Assembly (NCBI GenBank): GCA_021018815.1
Contig: JAITYX010000075.1
Span: 2,322,501 to 2,386,500, forward strand
From: Talinum fruticosum
Lineage: Eukaryota; Streptophyta; Magnoliopsida; Caryophyllales; Talinaceae
DNA: 64,000 nt
Direction: 5' to 3'
The notes below the pieces were generated by a model. It saw nothing but the letters and a program-made list of their open reading frames with translations, searched no databases and was not told where the DNA came from. This document shows, one piece after another, positions 1 through 13,954 of this stretch (position 1 is its first letter; each line of letters starts with the position of its first letter). Made by a program: the position numbers and the translations under genes.

Positions 1-1035
1 GAGTAGTATGAATTTTATCGTAATCAGGTAGGAAATAAATTATGGGTAAGATAGCCTTTTATCGTAATAAGGTATGAAACCCTAATGAGCTTGAGCCTTA
101 CCTAGCATCATGTAAATGAGGGCTTGGATTGATCTTATGTTGATCCGGCTTATTATGAAAGGTTATACCAGGACGTGGCAAATGAGTTGGAATTACGTAG
201 GAAATTGCCACATCGGATTTTGAGCTTTTTAGTGACTAACATTCTCGGAAAAATGATATCACTCTAAAATGTTCTTTCTTTTCTATGGGTCAAACAAGTT
301 AAATATCGTTCCAGCTTACTTCACCCCGAGTGTACGCAGCTTAGAAACATTGTAGCTCGGCGGGTTAGCCGTTAGAGCCTTTCACATTAGAGTCATAACT
401 CGAGAGAAGTAGAATTACCTTTAATTGCTCATTTTGTATGAGAGAAGAGAATTCATAATGGGAATAAAAATTCATTTTTGGGAATATGAATTGGCTTATG
501 AATTCTCATCATGTTTGTTTAATATGTAAGAATTTAAAAAGGGGATAACTTAAAAGATTACAATAATCCCATATTTGGTATGGGGGATTAAAATAGGGAA
601 TAAGTTAATATTGGTATTTAGTTATTATAACCGAATTCCCAATTCATTGCTTAAAAAAGTCGAATTCTCAATTAGAATTCCCAACCCCGCACTATGAGAA
701 TAACTTTTGGTAATATAGGACTTATGTTCTCATTCCTATTCTCTAATTTATTTCAATTCTCATACACCAAACATAGAAATTTATTACTTTATCTCCCATT
801 CCCATTCCTATTCATCTATCACCATATATTAAATGAGTCCGTAAAAGTAGAGTTATTACACTCCTCGGATGTTCATATTTCCTGCCACTTTGTTCTAGTT
901 TTTTTGTTGTATCCCATAATTCACCGTTAATCTAACAATACTTGACTAGTTTCGAGGTTCTTTATCATTTATAAGAATATAATCTTAACGGGTTAAGGAA
1001 TTACTTAGCATTATAGCACCGATTTGTGTACGTAC
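1..1035. other. AT-rich stretch downstream of the last visible PES exon
   Basis: No coding exon was recognised here. The expected C-terminal exon of the PES-like gene (the region after the GKPIETQ block) is not found, so this is probably the intron leading to a last exon beyond the window edge. Around 420-840 there are many GGGAAT/ATTCCC-type words typical of small plant DNA transposons, but no clean terminal inverted repeat could be defined. Confidence 0.4.
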
Positions 1036-3429
1036 CTTGTGTTTCTATTGGCTTTCCGAACAAGTAATACAAACGTCCGAGAACTTTAGGGAGAATTCAG
1101 GAATGTGAAATTTTTGGTTTGATACTTCACCGAGTGCTTTGAGTTCCGCCCACAAAATTTTTATTAGCTCGTAAAAACCAAAATACCCCTTCAATCCTCG
1201 TGAAAAAGGACTCGGAACCATTAATCATAATGAAGTTTTAGGATACCTTAATGTGCCTAGTTCTTTCTCCAAGTGTCTCAAATGTTGCTTTCAAATAAGG
1301 AATCTTCGTTACATCATTGTAATCAAAAACTAGCTGAAATGTATGAGGGATTTTTAGCAAGTGACAAAGAGCTCGTAAAACTATAATCACTGTGAAACTT
1401 AAATTTTGTAGGATCAATAATTTGTGTATGATAGATTAATAGACTATTCTCACAACCTTTTTTGATATGAATTATTCACTAAAAACACTATCGAGACCTA
1501 CCTCGCCTAAATCATCTTCACCTACAAGACCGAAAGGTACAATCTTGGCTCCAAATCGTGCAGCCATTCGTACAAACTCGGTTCCTCTGGCCAAAATAAT
1601 TGGTATTCTTCCCCTAAAAGAAGAAAAATGTTGGTCAAAACACTAGCTTATATATTGCAATTGTTGTAGCATACCACTTCATCTATTGTCATTATTGATA
1701 ATAATATACTTGTTCTCAAAAACAGGATAAAGACTTGGAGGATTGGGAAAAGTAGATATTCTTTAAAGTCTTTTAATGGCAAATATAAGTAACAAATTCT
1801 ATGTAAATCCTAATACATATTCACCAAGATTCATGCATGATGTTGTATTGTCTCGTGGACTACACATCGCGAAACCGACATGAATTTGATTATCGAACCT
1901 GAACTACTCGCCTTCACTACATCATACCTAGACCTGAAATAGAGCTGACTTAAATTTGACTCAACCCAAATTAATCACGCCAAAAGCTCGGATCAATTTT
2001 CTCGCAATGTTCATTGCCTTTATTAACAAGCTTATTGGACAAATTGTCAACTAACCCAAAGTCAATTTGAGCCAAAATTGACCCAATCCAAACACAAACC
2101 CGAACCAAAATCTCGAGAATGTGAACTTGATCTAACCTAAGTTAAAATCAACCCTACTTAAGCTTACACTGAATGGCTTGTTTCTATATGCGAGCAGTGG
2201 TACACATAAAGAAGGAAAAACGTCATACCTTCCGATGGAGTGCTTCTCTGCCACCTCCAGGATAGAGCAAAACATGAGACTTCGACTCAAGTAGATTAAA
2301 TAGATTAGCGCTCGAGACAGAAACAGCCCCATGAGAATGTACATAATAAGTTCCGATAATTCAGGAAAAAGTTTCACATTTTGCTTCCGGAACAGACATT
2401 GGGTGACCAAGTCCTCGTACAACAATGTTCTTCTCAACCAAAATGCATGTCGCCAGTGGAGTCAATTCAATCCCCATCAACATGTGGTAGCCAACCAGCA
2501 AGGTCGGTCCCTCTCGAAGGAACTCCTGCAAGCCCTCTCACAATTGTTCCATTTTCTAATGTAGAAAGCAACACAGGGGATGCTGCTTGAATGATACCAC
2601 CTATTATCATAATATGTATATAAGAAGCAATTTAATCAAGTTGTTTATATTTTTAGCTATTTAAACTTCTTACTACTAATACAAGTTGCTCATTGATCAA
2701 AATTTAAATAGTGGTTCCTAGGTTAAATCATTTTTTGTGATCATACTCTTTGGACCATCATGTTAAATAATCCAAGGACCATGGTAGTTTGTAAAATTAT
2801 TTCAACATCAACGATAAAGTTATTTGTGAACTAAAACTTAATCAAACACCATCAGGAAGAATTGCAGGATTACAGTTTCCTCTTTGATTACGAAGGATCC
2901 AGATCCACATATCCATAGGGAGGGTCGGGATAAAATACACACTTTGATAATTATGTAACTTATAATTAGTCGTGGCTACAAATCGGTTTGTGATTAACAT
3001 CCTTAATTTCCACCAATATGAAGCATTCTTGTGTGTATTTGTACATAAGCAATGAAGTAATTCGGTTACCAATAACGATCTTGAAATCTTTTGAATTCAG
3101 AAGGAGTAGGCGGCAAAAATCGAAACAAAATCATGGCTTCGCCCACGACGATAAAGAATAGCTCCTTTGATTGTATACACCAAATCTACACCATCTTCCT
3201 GTCAAATATGGTGGTGTTATTGTAAGTATATGGTACTAGACAACTAATAATGGAAAGCTAAGTGAAGATTGAATACATTCATGGATGTAGCTATATAAAT
3301 AGTCGCCAAAATTTCACAATTTAGAAATTAACATCTATATATAGAAACAAACATTTTTTGTAAATAGAAGACTAAGGCCTTCAACTTATTGGCAATTTGA
3401 CTTCCATACCATACACTTGTCCTATATTC

Positions 3430-4997
3430 TAAAAACTCATGTATGATTTACTAACCCCTTGATTTTGAGTTAAAGTCATTCATCCAAACTTAGGACTAAT
3501 CAAAATGCATCGTAAAAGAAATTCAAGAGATGAAGTCAACTAATTGATGACTCGACCTAAGACTTTATACTTGGAAAATTTTCTCTTAATAGTCTAAGGA
3601 TTCACTTCTACTTCAAAAGGTAGAAGCCGACCAAGTTACTTTAACCGAGCTTAACTGAGCCACTTACTTTTGGAAAACTAAGCAACTGAGTATGACTCGG
3701 ACATCACGTTTATAAAAATAATTTCACATTTATAACTTCAATTTTAATGTGGCTTATTTCATGAAATGAATTAGGATTACTTGTCTTAATTCTATTTTGG
3801 CCGGATTTATTACGTAAGTTTTAATTAACTTGGCAAAAAATATGTCTAAATAACTCTTGAACTCATCTTCACTAAGTTTATTCTTTGAGTTAAGACATCA
3901 CGGAATTTGAACAAACTCGATATTAGACTTGAAAAATTCTAAATTAATAGATTAAGGAAATTCGAGTCTTTAATCATTTTATTTAGACTAATCCTTATCT
4001 AATCTTGAACCAAAATATTTATACTATGAGTACCATTCTCAAATTTATTTTTGTAGATTTTCTAAAGTAGATTCATCGCAAAGAAAAACAAAAACAATGG
4101 CTTCTTTACTATTGAAAAATTACGGATGATAAAAGTTCGAAAATTACGGGCAAACTCAAACTAAGCTGACATGCTTGTTTATTACCGTTTTGGATAATTT
4201 CTTATTTAGAGTCTACTATTCTTTTCTACCCGATCTTTCAAATACTTGAAGTTCGTAGAACAGTTTTTGTAAGTTAGGACCTAAGCTCAACGGCTAATTC
4301 AAGATGGTTTAGAAAAGCGAGTCCTCATACTACACGGTGCAACAGACTAGCTAGCTACTTGGTGCAACGACTAGTCGACCAAGTACTTCTAGCTCATAGC
4401 TCAACAACTTTCTCCCAAGCAGCCTATAAATAGAAGCCTTGATTCAAAACTTATAAGATTGATAGAACCAATAGCTTAACTTGCTCATTCACTCTTCTAG
4501 CTCACAACTCTCACTTGTATTCTTATATCTTTTTGAGTTGTAACTCTAGTAAGAAAAGTCTTGTAATCTCTTTTCATATCAAACACTTTTCTAAGTCATC
4601 CCTTGAATGAGTTGATAAGGTAACTTCAACTCAATTGTCCTAAGTTGTAAAGGGTATCTTAACGTGTAAGTACTACATCATATAAGGGAATTTCCGGGCC
4701 TGGAAAAATTGTAAGAGATTTGTCTAGGGGGTAAATTTGGGTAGTCCTTAACTCTTTATTTGTGGATTCAAATATTAGAGTTTGACTTTGTGCTTGGATT
4801 GGTATAGTCCGAGGTTTTTTTCCCCAGCCTTTCTTCGTAAAACAAATGTCTTCATTATTTCTTGTTTCGAGTCAATCTAGACTCAGTTTCTTTGTCTCGA
4901 GTTGGTACCTCTGTTTTGAACTTTAAATTCCACAATTTTCTTTCATCACCCTATTCACTCCCTTCTAGGGTGATTATCCTCTCTAAGTAAACTTTCC
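3430..4997 (+). repeat. 5' LTR of copia element A
   Basis: It aligns along its length with 9072-10641. The first dinucleotide is TA where the 3' LTR has TG, and the last is CC where the 3' LTR has CA. A TATA box (CCTATAAATAGAAG) lies near 4421. A degenerate initiator-tRNA-Met primer site (TTAGTATCAAAG) follows at 5000. Confidence 0.88.
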
Positions 4998-5055
4998 GTT
5001 AGTATCAAAGGTTATCCTTTTTCAAAGGAATTAACATTACAAAAGTCTGAAGATC

Positions 5056-6510
5056 ATGGCTCATCAAAATGGAGAGTTTGATGAAGGAAAGTCATTTACT
5101 AGACCACCGAAGCTCAAGGGCTCCAATTTTTCCCACTGGAAGAAGTTGATGTAGTGCTTCATTCAAGACCAAGATGAGGAGGTATGAGAAATCATCATAG
5201 ATGGAAACTTTATCCCTATGAAGCAAGTTGGGATTGAAACTATGCCTAAGTCAAAGGCAGAATTCACCAACGATGAAAAGGAAAGGCACAAGAAGAATTA
5301 CAAAGCTACAAACATTCTTATGTGCACGTTAGATTCATATGAGTTTAACATAGTCTCCGCTTGTGATATTACTAAACAAGTGTGGGACACATTGGTGACC
5401 ACTTATAAAGGAACAAGCCAAGTGAGAGAGAGCAAGATTAGCCAAGTATTCGATATGAATTATTCAAGATAAAGGCTAATGAGAACATCACCGATATATA
5501 TAAGGTTTACTGAGATTGTAAACAATCCTAAATTACTAGGTAAAGAGATGTCCAATGAACAAATTGTCAAAAACCTTCTAAGGTGTTTTCCAAAGAACAA
5601 ATGGTGTCCAAAAGTGAAGGCTATTGAAGAAGCCTAGTACCTCAGCAAGCTCAAGCTAGATAAACTCACTGGGAAGTTACTAACTCAGGACTTACATCTT
5701 TAAGAAGAAAAATCTAAGGCCAGCACGAGAAATAACATCGCTTTAAAAGCCTTAGAAGGAAGTTGGACCAAGTCCGAGCAACTCAAACTCAAAAGAAGAT
5801 CTAATGGTGCTTCTTGCTAGAGGTTTCAAGAAAATGATGAAATACAAGAAGTGGCAGACTAAGCCTAGAAATGAGGTTTTCGGGAAAGGAAAGAAAGGTA
5901 ATTCATCTTCCTCTCCAAATTCCTCTTTCACTAAAATTCTGGTTGTTTCGAGTGTGGCAAGAAAAACCATATTATCAAAGACTCGCTCAAAGAGGAAGAA
6001 GGACTACAAAAGAAGAAAGCCATGGTATATATATAGAGCAAAGATGAATCATACGATGATGATGACACCGACGATGATTCTAAGTGTCTAATGGCCATGA
6101 ATAACTAAGAGGAAGAAACTAAGTTAGAACAAGAGTTCTATTCTGAGGATTCTCAAGAGGTAATTGACTATTTTGTTAAATTTTCAAAGAAAGTATTAGC
6201 TAAGTATATTTATATTTAGAGAAAAAGTCTAATTCTGATTCTTCTTTATTTAAAGAAAAATTTGAGTCTCTTGAAACTAAGAACAAAGTTTTAAAAACTA
6301 ATTTAGAAAAAATGAGACTTAGTTTGAAGGTACTAGAGACCAGACTCACAGGATAATGAGACGGAGTTTGATAGCCTTAAAACAGAGAATGAACTCTTAA
6401 AGAAAAGCTTTAAGAGTTTTACAACCTTGTTTTGAGACAGAGTTTGATAGCCTTAAAACCAAGAATGAATTCTTAAAGAAAAAGCTTTAAGAGTTTTACA
6501 ACCTTGTTTT
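5056..6510 (+). pseudogene. Degenerate copia gag of element A
   Basis: The frame starts MAHQNGEFDEGKSF and passes through a Ser-His-Trp motif (NFSHWKKLM) to a stop. It resumes at 5218 with the block around NILMCTLDSYEFN, ITKQVWDTL and TYKGTSQV, typical of Sirevirus-type gag. A zinc knuckle (CFECGKKNH) lies near 5944 with its last cysteine lost. A 76-bp unit is duplicated in tandem at about 6360-6510 in a Lys/Glu/Leu-rich coiled-coil stretch. Many stops and frameshifts. Confidence 0.8.
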
Positions 6511-6949
6511 AAAACTTACTCGAAGGTTAGAAAAACCTTGATTTACTTTTTTATTCTTAGCGTCTCTTTTAGAAACGAAATTTTGGGTTTCAACTCTAAA
6601 TAGGAGGATAACTCCTATAAAAGCCTTTTCAAAAAGGATTCATGAAAAATTCATTTTAGAAAAGCTAAGCACATTCCACCTCAATCAATGAGAAAAGGAC
6701 CGAGCCCGGGAAGGTTTACTAGAAAAATTCTCCCCAAACTCAAAACAAAAGAAAGGTTTTTAACAAAACCGAGACTCGGCTTCTAAAGAAGAAAAATCAT
6801 AATCATATCAAACTAAAGACTATTCAAATTTGGGTTCCTAAGAGCACCCTTCTTCCTAAACTCACCTCGGTAAGGACGAGTCATCGGGTTTGTTAGGAGG
6901 AAGTGAGAAAGGTTAGTATGTTTTGTTTTGCGGAAAACTCACACCAAGA

Positions 6950-9030
6950 AGAACGACCACTGGTATCTAGATGGTGGATGTTCAAGTCACATGACTGGGA
7001 ATTCAAGACTCTTCTCCGAGTTGGAGAAGATGGATGGCGACAAAGTCACGTTTGGAGACAATAGCAAATGAAAGATTGTAAGGATTGGGAGATTTGGATA
7101 TGCCGACAACTCAGTTAATCATGTCTATCTCGGTTAAAGGATTTAAGTATAATCTTCTCGAGCAGATCTCAACTCGTGAGAAAGGACAAAAGGTAAGGTT
7201 CACTCGGACCAATTTTTTCATCTCGGACTTAAACAACAAATAAAACCAAACTCTATAGTCCGAGGTTAAGTAACACCTACACCATCTCTTTAAGCAATTC
7301 TACTCGGGATTTTATCATTCCTTAAAGCAATAGTTAATGATGATTCATGGACATGGCATAATAGATAAGTCATATTAGCATGCATACAATTAAGAAATTA
7401 TCTTTGCAAGGGTTAGTCCAAAGAATCCCTAGACGTGTATTTAATAAAGATAAAATATATGATGCATATACGAAAGGGAAACAAGTTAGATCTTCATTTA
7501 AACGACTTAAACTGTTTTCATCTCAAAAGTGCTTGAACTAATTCAAATGGATTTATGTGGGGAAATTTCAGAAAAATGTGTAGGAGGTAAATCATATGTA
7601 CTTTTGATTATTGATTATTATGCAAGATTTATGTGGGTGTGTTTTCTTAAGTATAAGAAGGAAGCATAAAAGGAATTCACTAGAGTATGCACACAAATTC
7701 AAGTGGAATCTAGGACTCATATTATAAGGGTCAAAACTAACTATGGAAGAGAATTCAATTACTTTGAATTTGCAGATTTCCGTGACAAATCCGTGATTTT
7801 TCACAACTTCTCATCACCAAAAACACCTCAACAAAACAGAGTTGTGGAAAGAAAAAACAGATTGGTAGGACAATGATGATTGAGAATGATCTACTCTGCT
7901 ATTTCTAGGTCGAGGTAGTTAACAACGCCAATTTCACATTGAACGAGATATGTCATTCGCGCAATTCTAAAGAAAACACCATATTAGCTCTACAAATGGA
8001 AGAAACCCAACATGTCCTACTTCAAACCTTTTTGGGTATAAGTGTTTTGTACACAACAATGGTAATTATCACTTAACTAGATTTGATGCTAGATTAGATG
8101 AAGGTATTTTTCTTTGTTATTCAACTCATAGTAAAGCTTATTGTGTTTACAACAAGAGAACTAACAAAGTAGAAGAAAGTATCCACGTTGTTTTTGATGA
8201 AATTGATAATGGCAAAATAAGTGAATCAACCTTCTCATATCTCAAACTCGAGCTAAGATGATGATGATGATTTGATTGAAGCTAAGCTTAGAATGACCGA
8301 AAATAAAAGAAAAGAGGAACCAACCGACCAATTCAAGACTCAGCTCGGACTCCACAAGCACAATAAGGAACTAAGAATCAACCTACTGAGAAAGCAAGCA
8401 TCCAAGACTCCAATTTGGTAAATCAAAGGTCAAGTAGAGCATTCAGGTATAATTCTAGTCATCCTTCTAACTCATATATTAACTTAGGTGTGCAAACTCG
8501 TTCTTCTTTATATAATTTATTTTTGCATTTGTTGCATTCATCTCCATGATTGAACCTAAGAATGTGGTGGAACCCTTACTTGAACCTCGAGTGGGTAGAG
8601 ATCATACAAGAAAAACTCTCTTAGTTTGAGAGAAACCAAGTTTGAACCTTGACTCGACCGATTAAATGACCACCCAGCTATAGGAATCAAATAGGTTTTC
8701 AAGAACAAACCTGGATGAGGAAGGTCCGATGGTTAGAAATAAGGGCTAGATCGGTTGCTCAAGGGTACAATCAAGAACAAGGTATTGATTGTGGGGAAAC
8801 CTTTACTCCTATTGTTAAGATTGAATCCATAAGAATCTTACTTTCATTTGCATCAAGCATGAATCAAATGGATGTCAAATGTGCTTTCGTAAATGGTTTT
8901 ATTCGAGAAGAAATTTATGTTAAGTAACCCCTGAATTTGAAAATCCTCTATTTACAAACCATGTTTTTAGCTTACAAAATACACTTTATGGTTTGAAACA
9001 AGCTCCCAAAGCTTGGTAAGAATGAGTAAT
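6950..9030 (+). pseudogene. Degenerate copia pol (protease, integrase, RT start) of element A
   Basis: Protease block WYLDGGCSSHMTG near 6960 has DGG where copia proteases have DSG. Integrase core near 7540-7860 shows MDLCGE, LIIDYYARFMWVCFLK and SSPKTPQQNRVVERKN. Reverse transcriptase near 8715-9020 shows VAQGYNQEQGIDCGETF, MDVKCAFVNGF and GLKQAPKAW. Stops and shifts are frequent, and RT ends abruptly at the 3' LTR. Confidence 0.85.
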
Positions 9031-9071
9031 TTCTTGGTTGACAATGGTATGAAACAAGCAACCCCTAGATT

Positions 9072-10641
9072 TGAAAAATCCTCACGTATGCCTTAATTGA
9101 TTTTGAGTTAAAGTCATTCATCTAAACTTAGAACTAATCAAGATGCATCCTAAAATAAATTCACTGAAATAAAGTCAACTAATAGATGACTAACTTAATA
9201 CTTTGTACTTAGAAGATTTTCTCTTAATAGTATGAGGACTCGGCTCTACTTCAAAAAGTAGAAACCGATCCGACCATCGTAAATGAACTTCGACCGAGGC
9301 ACTTAGTCGTGGAAAACTAACCAACTCAGTATGACTCAGATTTCATATTTATAATTTCAATTTTAAACTAACTTACTTCATGAATTGAATTAGGATTACT
9401 TGTCTTAATTCTATTTTGGTCGATTTATCACACAAGTTTTAATTAACTTGGCAAACACTAAAATATGTCTAAATAACTCCTAAACTCATCTTCACTAAGT
9501 TTATTTTTTGAGTTAAAACATATCTAAAATTTGAACATATTGAATATCAAACTTGAAAAATTACAAATTAATAATAGATTAAGGAAATTCGATCTTTAAA
9601 TATTTTATTTAGACTAATCCTTATCGAACCTTGGACCAAAGCATTTTTATACTTTGAGTACCATTCTCTAATTTGTTTTTGTAGGTTTTCCAAAGCAGAT
9701 TAATTGCAAAGAAAAGCAAAAACAATGGCTTCTTTACCGTTGAAAGACTCGGACATCAAAGCTGGAAATTACGGGTAGACTAAAATGAAGCTAACATTAT
9801 TTCTTGCCATTTTGGATAATTTCTCAATTATGAGTCTAACGTTCTTTTCTACCCGATCTTTCAGATATTTAGAGTTGGTAGAACAACTTTTGGAATCTAG
9901 GACCTATGCTTAACGACTAATTTAAAATGGTTTAGAAAATTGAGTTCTCGGACTATCCATTGTAACTGGTAGCTGACCAAGTACTTCCAACCGATAGACT
10001 CAACTACTTTCTCACAAGCAGCCTATAAATAGAAGTCTTAATTCAAGACTTATAAGATTGCTAGAACCAAGAGCTTAACTTACTCATTCAATCTTCTACC
10101 TTACACATTTCACTTGCGTATCTTTGTGAGTTGTAACTCTTATAAGAAAAGTCTTGTAATCACTTTTCATCTTAAACACTTTTCTAAGTCATTTCTAGAC
10201 TGAGTTGGTAATGTAACTTCAACTTAGCCGTCCCAAGTTGTAAAAGGTATCTCAACTTGGAAGTACTAAGTCGAGATAAGAAAATTTCTAGGCATGAGAA
10301 AATTATAAGAGATTTGTCTAAGGGAGCAAACTGCAGCCATGAATAACTCTATATTCATGGATTTAAATAGTAAAGTTTGACTTTGTGCTTAAATTAGCAC
10401 ATTCCAAGGTTTTCTCGCCCTAAGGGGGTTTCCTTGTAAAACAACCGTCTTCATTATTTCTTGTTTCGAGTCAATCTAGATGAAAACAATCTGTCTTCAT
10501 TATTTCTTATTTCTGAGTCAATCTAGACTCAATTTCTTTGTTTGAGTTGCTACCTCGCTTTGAACTTAATTTCCGTAATTTTCTTTTATTATCCTATTCA
10601 CCCCGCCTCTAGGGTGATTATCCTCTCCAAGTGAACTTTCA
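9072..10641 (+). repeat. 3' LTR of copia element A
   Basis: It begins TGAAAAATCC and ends ACTTTCA, matching the 5' LTR of the same element with scattered substitutions and small indels. TATA box near 10023. Target duplication TATTC follows. Confidence 0.88.
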
Positions 10642-11297
10642 TATTCTATCACTAAAAAACATAAAACATGTCTCCATCACATTAATAATCCACACTTTAG
10701 ACGGTTTCAAAAGACTAGGGCCTTTTCAACGATGTCGTTAGTCTTTCCGTATGAATCAATTAGATGTTGATGACGGCCAAACACAAAGTAGATCTTCCAA
10801 AAAAAAAAAAAAGGTCTCCTTTTTTTGTTATTAAGCCCATGCACAATAGAACCCTCGTGAATAGCAATCACAAATAATACTAATCAGCTATTCAAGTTTG
10901 TTTTTTCACCCTAATGAGTAATGAGCAAGTTTGTTTCATCCTTCAGAATAGTAATCTACAAGTGTTTTCATATATAGATGTAGAGATAATCACAAAGGGA
11001 AGAGACAGATAAAGAGAAGAAGAGGGGAATTTCATCCTACCAAGAACAAGAGATGACCCTTGTCATAAAACTTACGAATCTTGCAGTTTGGCATCATAGA
11101 ACAAAGCCTTTCACCTTCTTCTAGACTTGGCAATAATTGATCCAGTCCACTGCAAAGGCAATACTTAATGTACGTGTTTCTGTCTCTCATAAAATTCAAA
11201 TTTTAACAACAAAATGAAGAGTGAAATATATGGGAATATAACCTTATATGATACAAGACATTATAAAGAAGTATAGAGCAACGCGTTTGGATGCATG

Positions 11298-11373
11298 AAA
11301 GAAACAAGAGAAATAAAACAAGCGCCCACCCACTGAAAGAAACAAGAGAAATAAAACAAGCGCCCACCCACTG
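11298..11373. repeat. Perfect 38-bp tandem duplication in PES intron 7
   Basis: Two head-to-tail identical copies (11298-11335, 11336-11373) starting AAAGAAACAAGAG and ending CCCACCCACTG. Confidence 0.9.
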
Positions 11374-13879
11374 GAAGCAAGCGAGGACATAATGGAAGAT
11401 GAAATCTCTTCTAGCTAGGTAGTTGTATAAGACTAGTTCAACTAGGATATATCTACTATATTTTCGGTATACTCTTACAGCACTAATATCTCATGTTGTA
11501 TGATGAACTAGATTTCATTCTTTTTCACTGTGTTTCTTACACTTATGTTCATACGTCTTGACAGCATATTGTTAAACTGCAATTATGTGATTATGTTAAC
11601 AAAATTTATTTTCTCTCACACTCCCACGTAGTAATTTTGGATGATAAGCCCCTAAAGACTGGGGATATAGACCAAGAGTGATTCCTAAATCCTTTTTTTT
11701 TTAACTGTCTTTCACTCTAGTATTAGTGGTCTAGTATAAGTACTTGTACTTCCTGCTTTAATACAACAGGGTTACTTAGGCTATGTCAAATTAGCCTATA
11801 TTTTCTAATTTTAGAGATGATTATGATAATTCTTAATGCGTAACAATTATAAGCTCTTAGTTTTGATTCATCTTGAGAATCTAAGCTTCTTTTAACTGTC
11901 CTTAAACTTTATGCTTTTAGGAACTTCAGTAAAAATTTCATGGAGTATTTCGGGTCAACCTCCGCCTTAATCAAGAACCTCCAATCTACAAGGTCTCTTG
12001 GGTCCATTCTGTTGTTATGGAACTCAATATGGTGTTGTAACAAGTGCCATCCAAGAAGTGGCATGACTAAACAGATAATTAACATTGAATGCAATTCAAA
12101 CAACCATTATCTGAAAGGATGAACCAAGTTAGTTTTTTATAAACAACATTGATTATTTTTATATCAAAAAGTAAAGAATCGTAGGGGTATTTACCTAGCA
12201 AGTACCAGGGTCTGAGATTCGATATCATGGAGACGCGAATTGGCATGGTCACAAGCATTTTTAAGCATCTCTATCCTCCACAGGAATGTATTTAGGGAAA
12301 AAATTTCAGCAACAACCTGTCAGTCGCTAGAACTCCTTTCAACACGACATTTTAATGGAAAAGCATCGTCCTAAAGTCTAGAATGAATTATCAGCAAATC
12401 CATGGAAAGAAATAAGCCAAGCAAACTATTTATTTTCACACATGAAACTAAATGTCATGCTAATCAATCACTTTTTTTTAGCATGAGTGACATTGACGTA
12501 CAAGTCTATGTGAAATAAGATATGTATTGCTTGTAAATGATTAGAAGCTCACAGAGTAATATGAAGACAGTGAATGAAGGCCCTGTACTAAGTCTTTTGC
12601 AGCTCGCGATTGTCCAAGGGTGCTTTCTATGGCACTCATTAATAGCCTAGTAGGATCACCTAACCAGAATAACAAGTTATGACTTGATATAAAAATGCTT
12701 AATTTCATACCATAAACAAATTTACCGTCAATATGATCTCACCCTTAGCAACAAATAAGCATAAAAATTAAACCAATTCATTAACTTTTGAAGTTTAAGG
12801 AGACTTACCTCCCTTTGAGTAATCAAAAGGAAGGCCATCAAAAGTTTTGCTTAGTGCGGATTCCGACAGCGTTACTAGGAGCTTGAGTTGTGATGTGCTA
12901 AGCATTGTGAGCGCTGAGTTTGCAAAAGATGTAGCTGGCATAAAAAAATTACAAATATCAAATAAAACGGCTAAAAAGAAATAAAATGCTCTTAAGACTA
13001 TTAGACTAAACGCAATAACGCTAACAGCCTTTGGAAATTAAAATAAGAAAACTAAAAAAAGAAAAGAAAAGATAGTAGTGCGCTATGAAACAAGAGCCAT
13101 GATTCAATAAGACTAGACTGGGCAAACTGGATTAATTTCAGTTCAGGTCATAAGATTTCAGTTTGCGTCTAATATGAGTTCGCTCATTTTCAGTTCGCAT
13201 TGACTTTTGGTCGATTGACATATGGTCCAATAACAGTTTTTTTGCGAAGACAAGTTACATCAGATAGGAAAGTTTGGATGAGGTTTAGTTGGGTTCAGGT
13301 TCAAATTACAGCATGTTCTGAGCGCCAGTTTGGGAATCAGTATGGTCATTTCAGGTCCAAATAAGACCAAATACAATAACAATTATAGTACCTGGATTAG
13401 CTAAAATTAGAACAAGATCAATGTCAGCATTGCGAGATGCAATAGCTAGAGCAAGGCATCCCCCAAATGACTCTCCGATAAGATATATGGGCCTTTTTGG
13501 TGAGTGGTTATGTTCTGACCTTATTACTGCTTCAGCTAGATTCACCAATTCTGTAATGTATAAATCATATCATTCATTGAACTCAGAAAGCCAATTAAGA
13601 GAAAGTCACTAATAAAGGAAATAGATCATTATCAGAGGAACTTCCATTTGAAAATTGATACAATAAACATTTTTTTTTTTGATAGCACAATGAACATCTA
13701 TAATAAGCACTAGAAAGATTTTAAAATGTGCCAAATTCAGCACATAAAAGACATTGAGATTTTTACATATAGCCCTAAAGTAAAGAATTGTGCATAAATT
13801 TATTCACTTTTCTTTATTTGCGAATATTTTTATAATTCAGATTTTCATAAAATAACTTCTACCCTTCTAGAGATAGTAA

Positions 13880-13883
<4 letters not shown>

Positions 13884-13951
<68 letters not shown>
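13884..13951. repeat. (TA)n microsatellite in PES intron 3
   Basis: Uninterrupted TA dinucleotide run of about 68 bp, 59 bp before exon 3 in plus coordinates. It is open in all frames only because of its composition. Confidence 0.95.

Positions 13952-13954
<3 letters not shown>

Larger units (their letters stand above)
3430..10641 (+). mobile_element. Ty1/copia (Sirevirus-like) LTR retrotransposon A in PES intron 8
   Basis: Two long LTRs in the same orientation flank degenerate gag and pol. The element is bounded by a perfect 5-bp target duplication TATTC (3425-3429 and 10642-10646), so the insertion limits are secure. It splits an original intron of about 630 bp between PES exons 8 and 9. 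The internal region has gag, protease, integrase and the start of reverse transcriptase, then passes straight into the 3' LTR; the rest of RT, RNase H and any accessory ORF are missing. Domain order PR-INT-RT marks Ty1/copia. Confidence 0.92.

Noticed and set aside
694..930. 78-codon plus-strand frame
   Set aside because: Phe/Leu-rich translation of AT-rich sequence with no motif, probably in the last intron of the PES gene.
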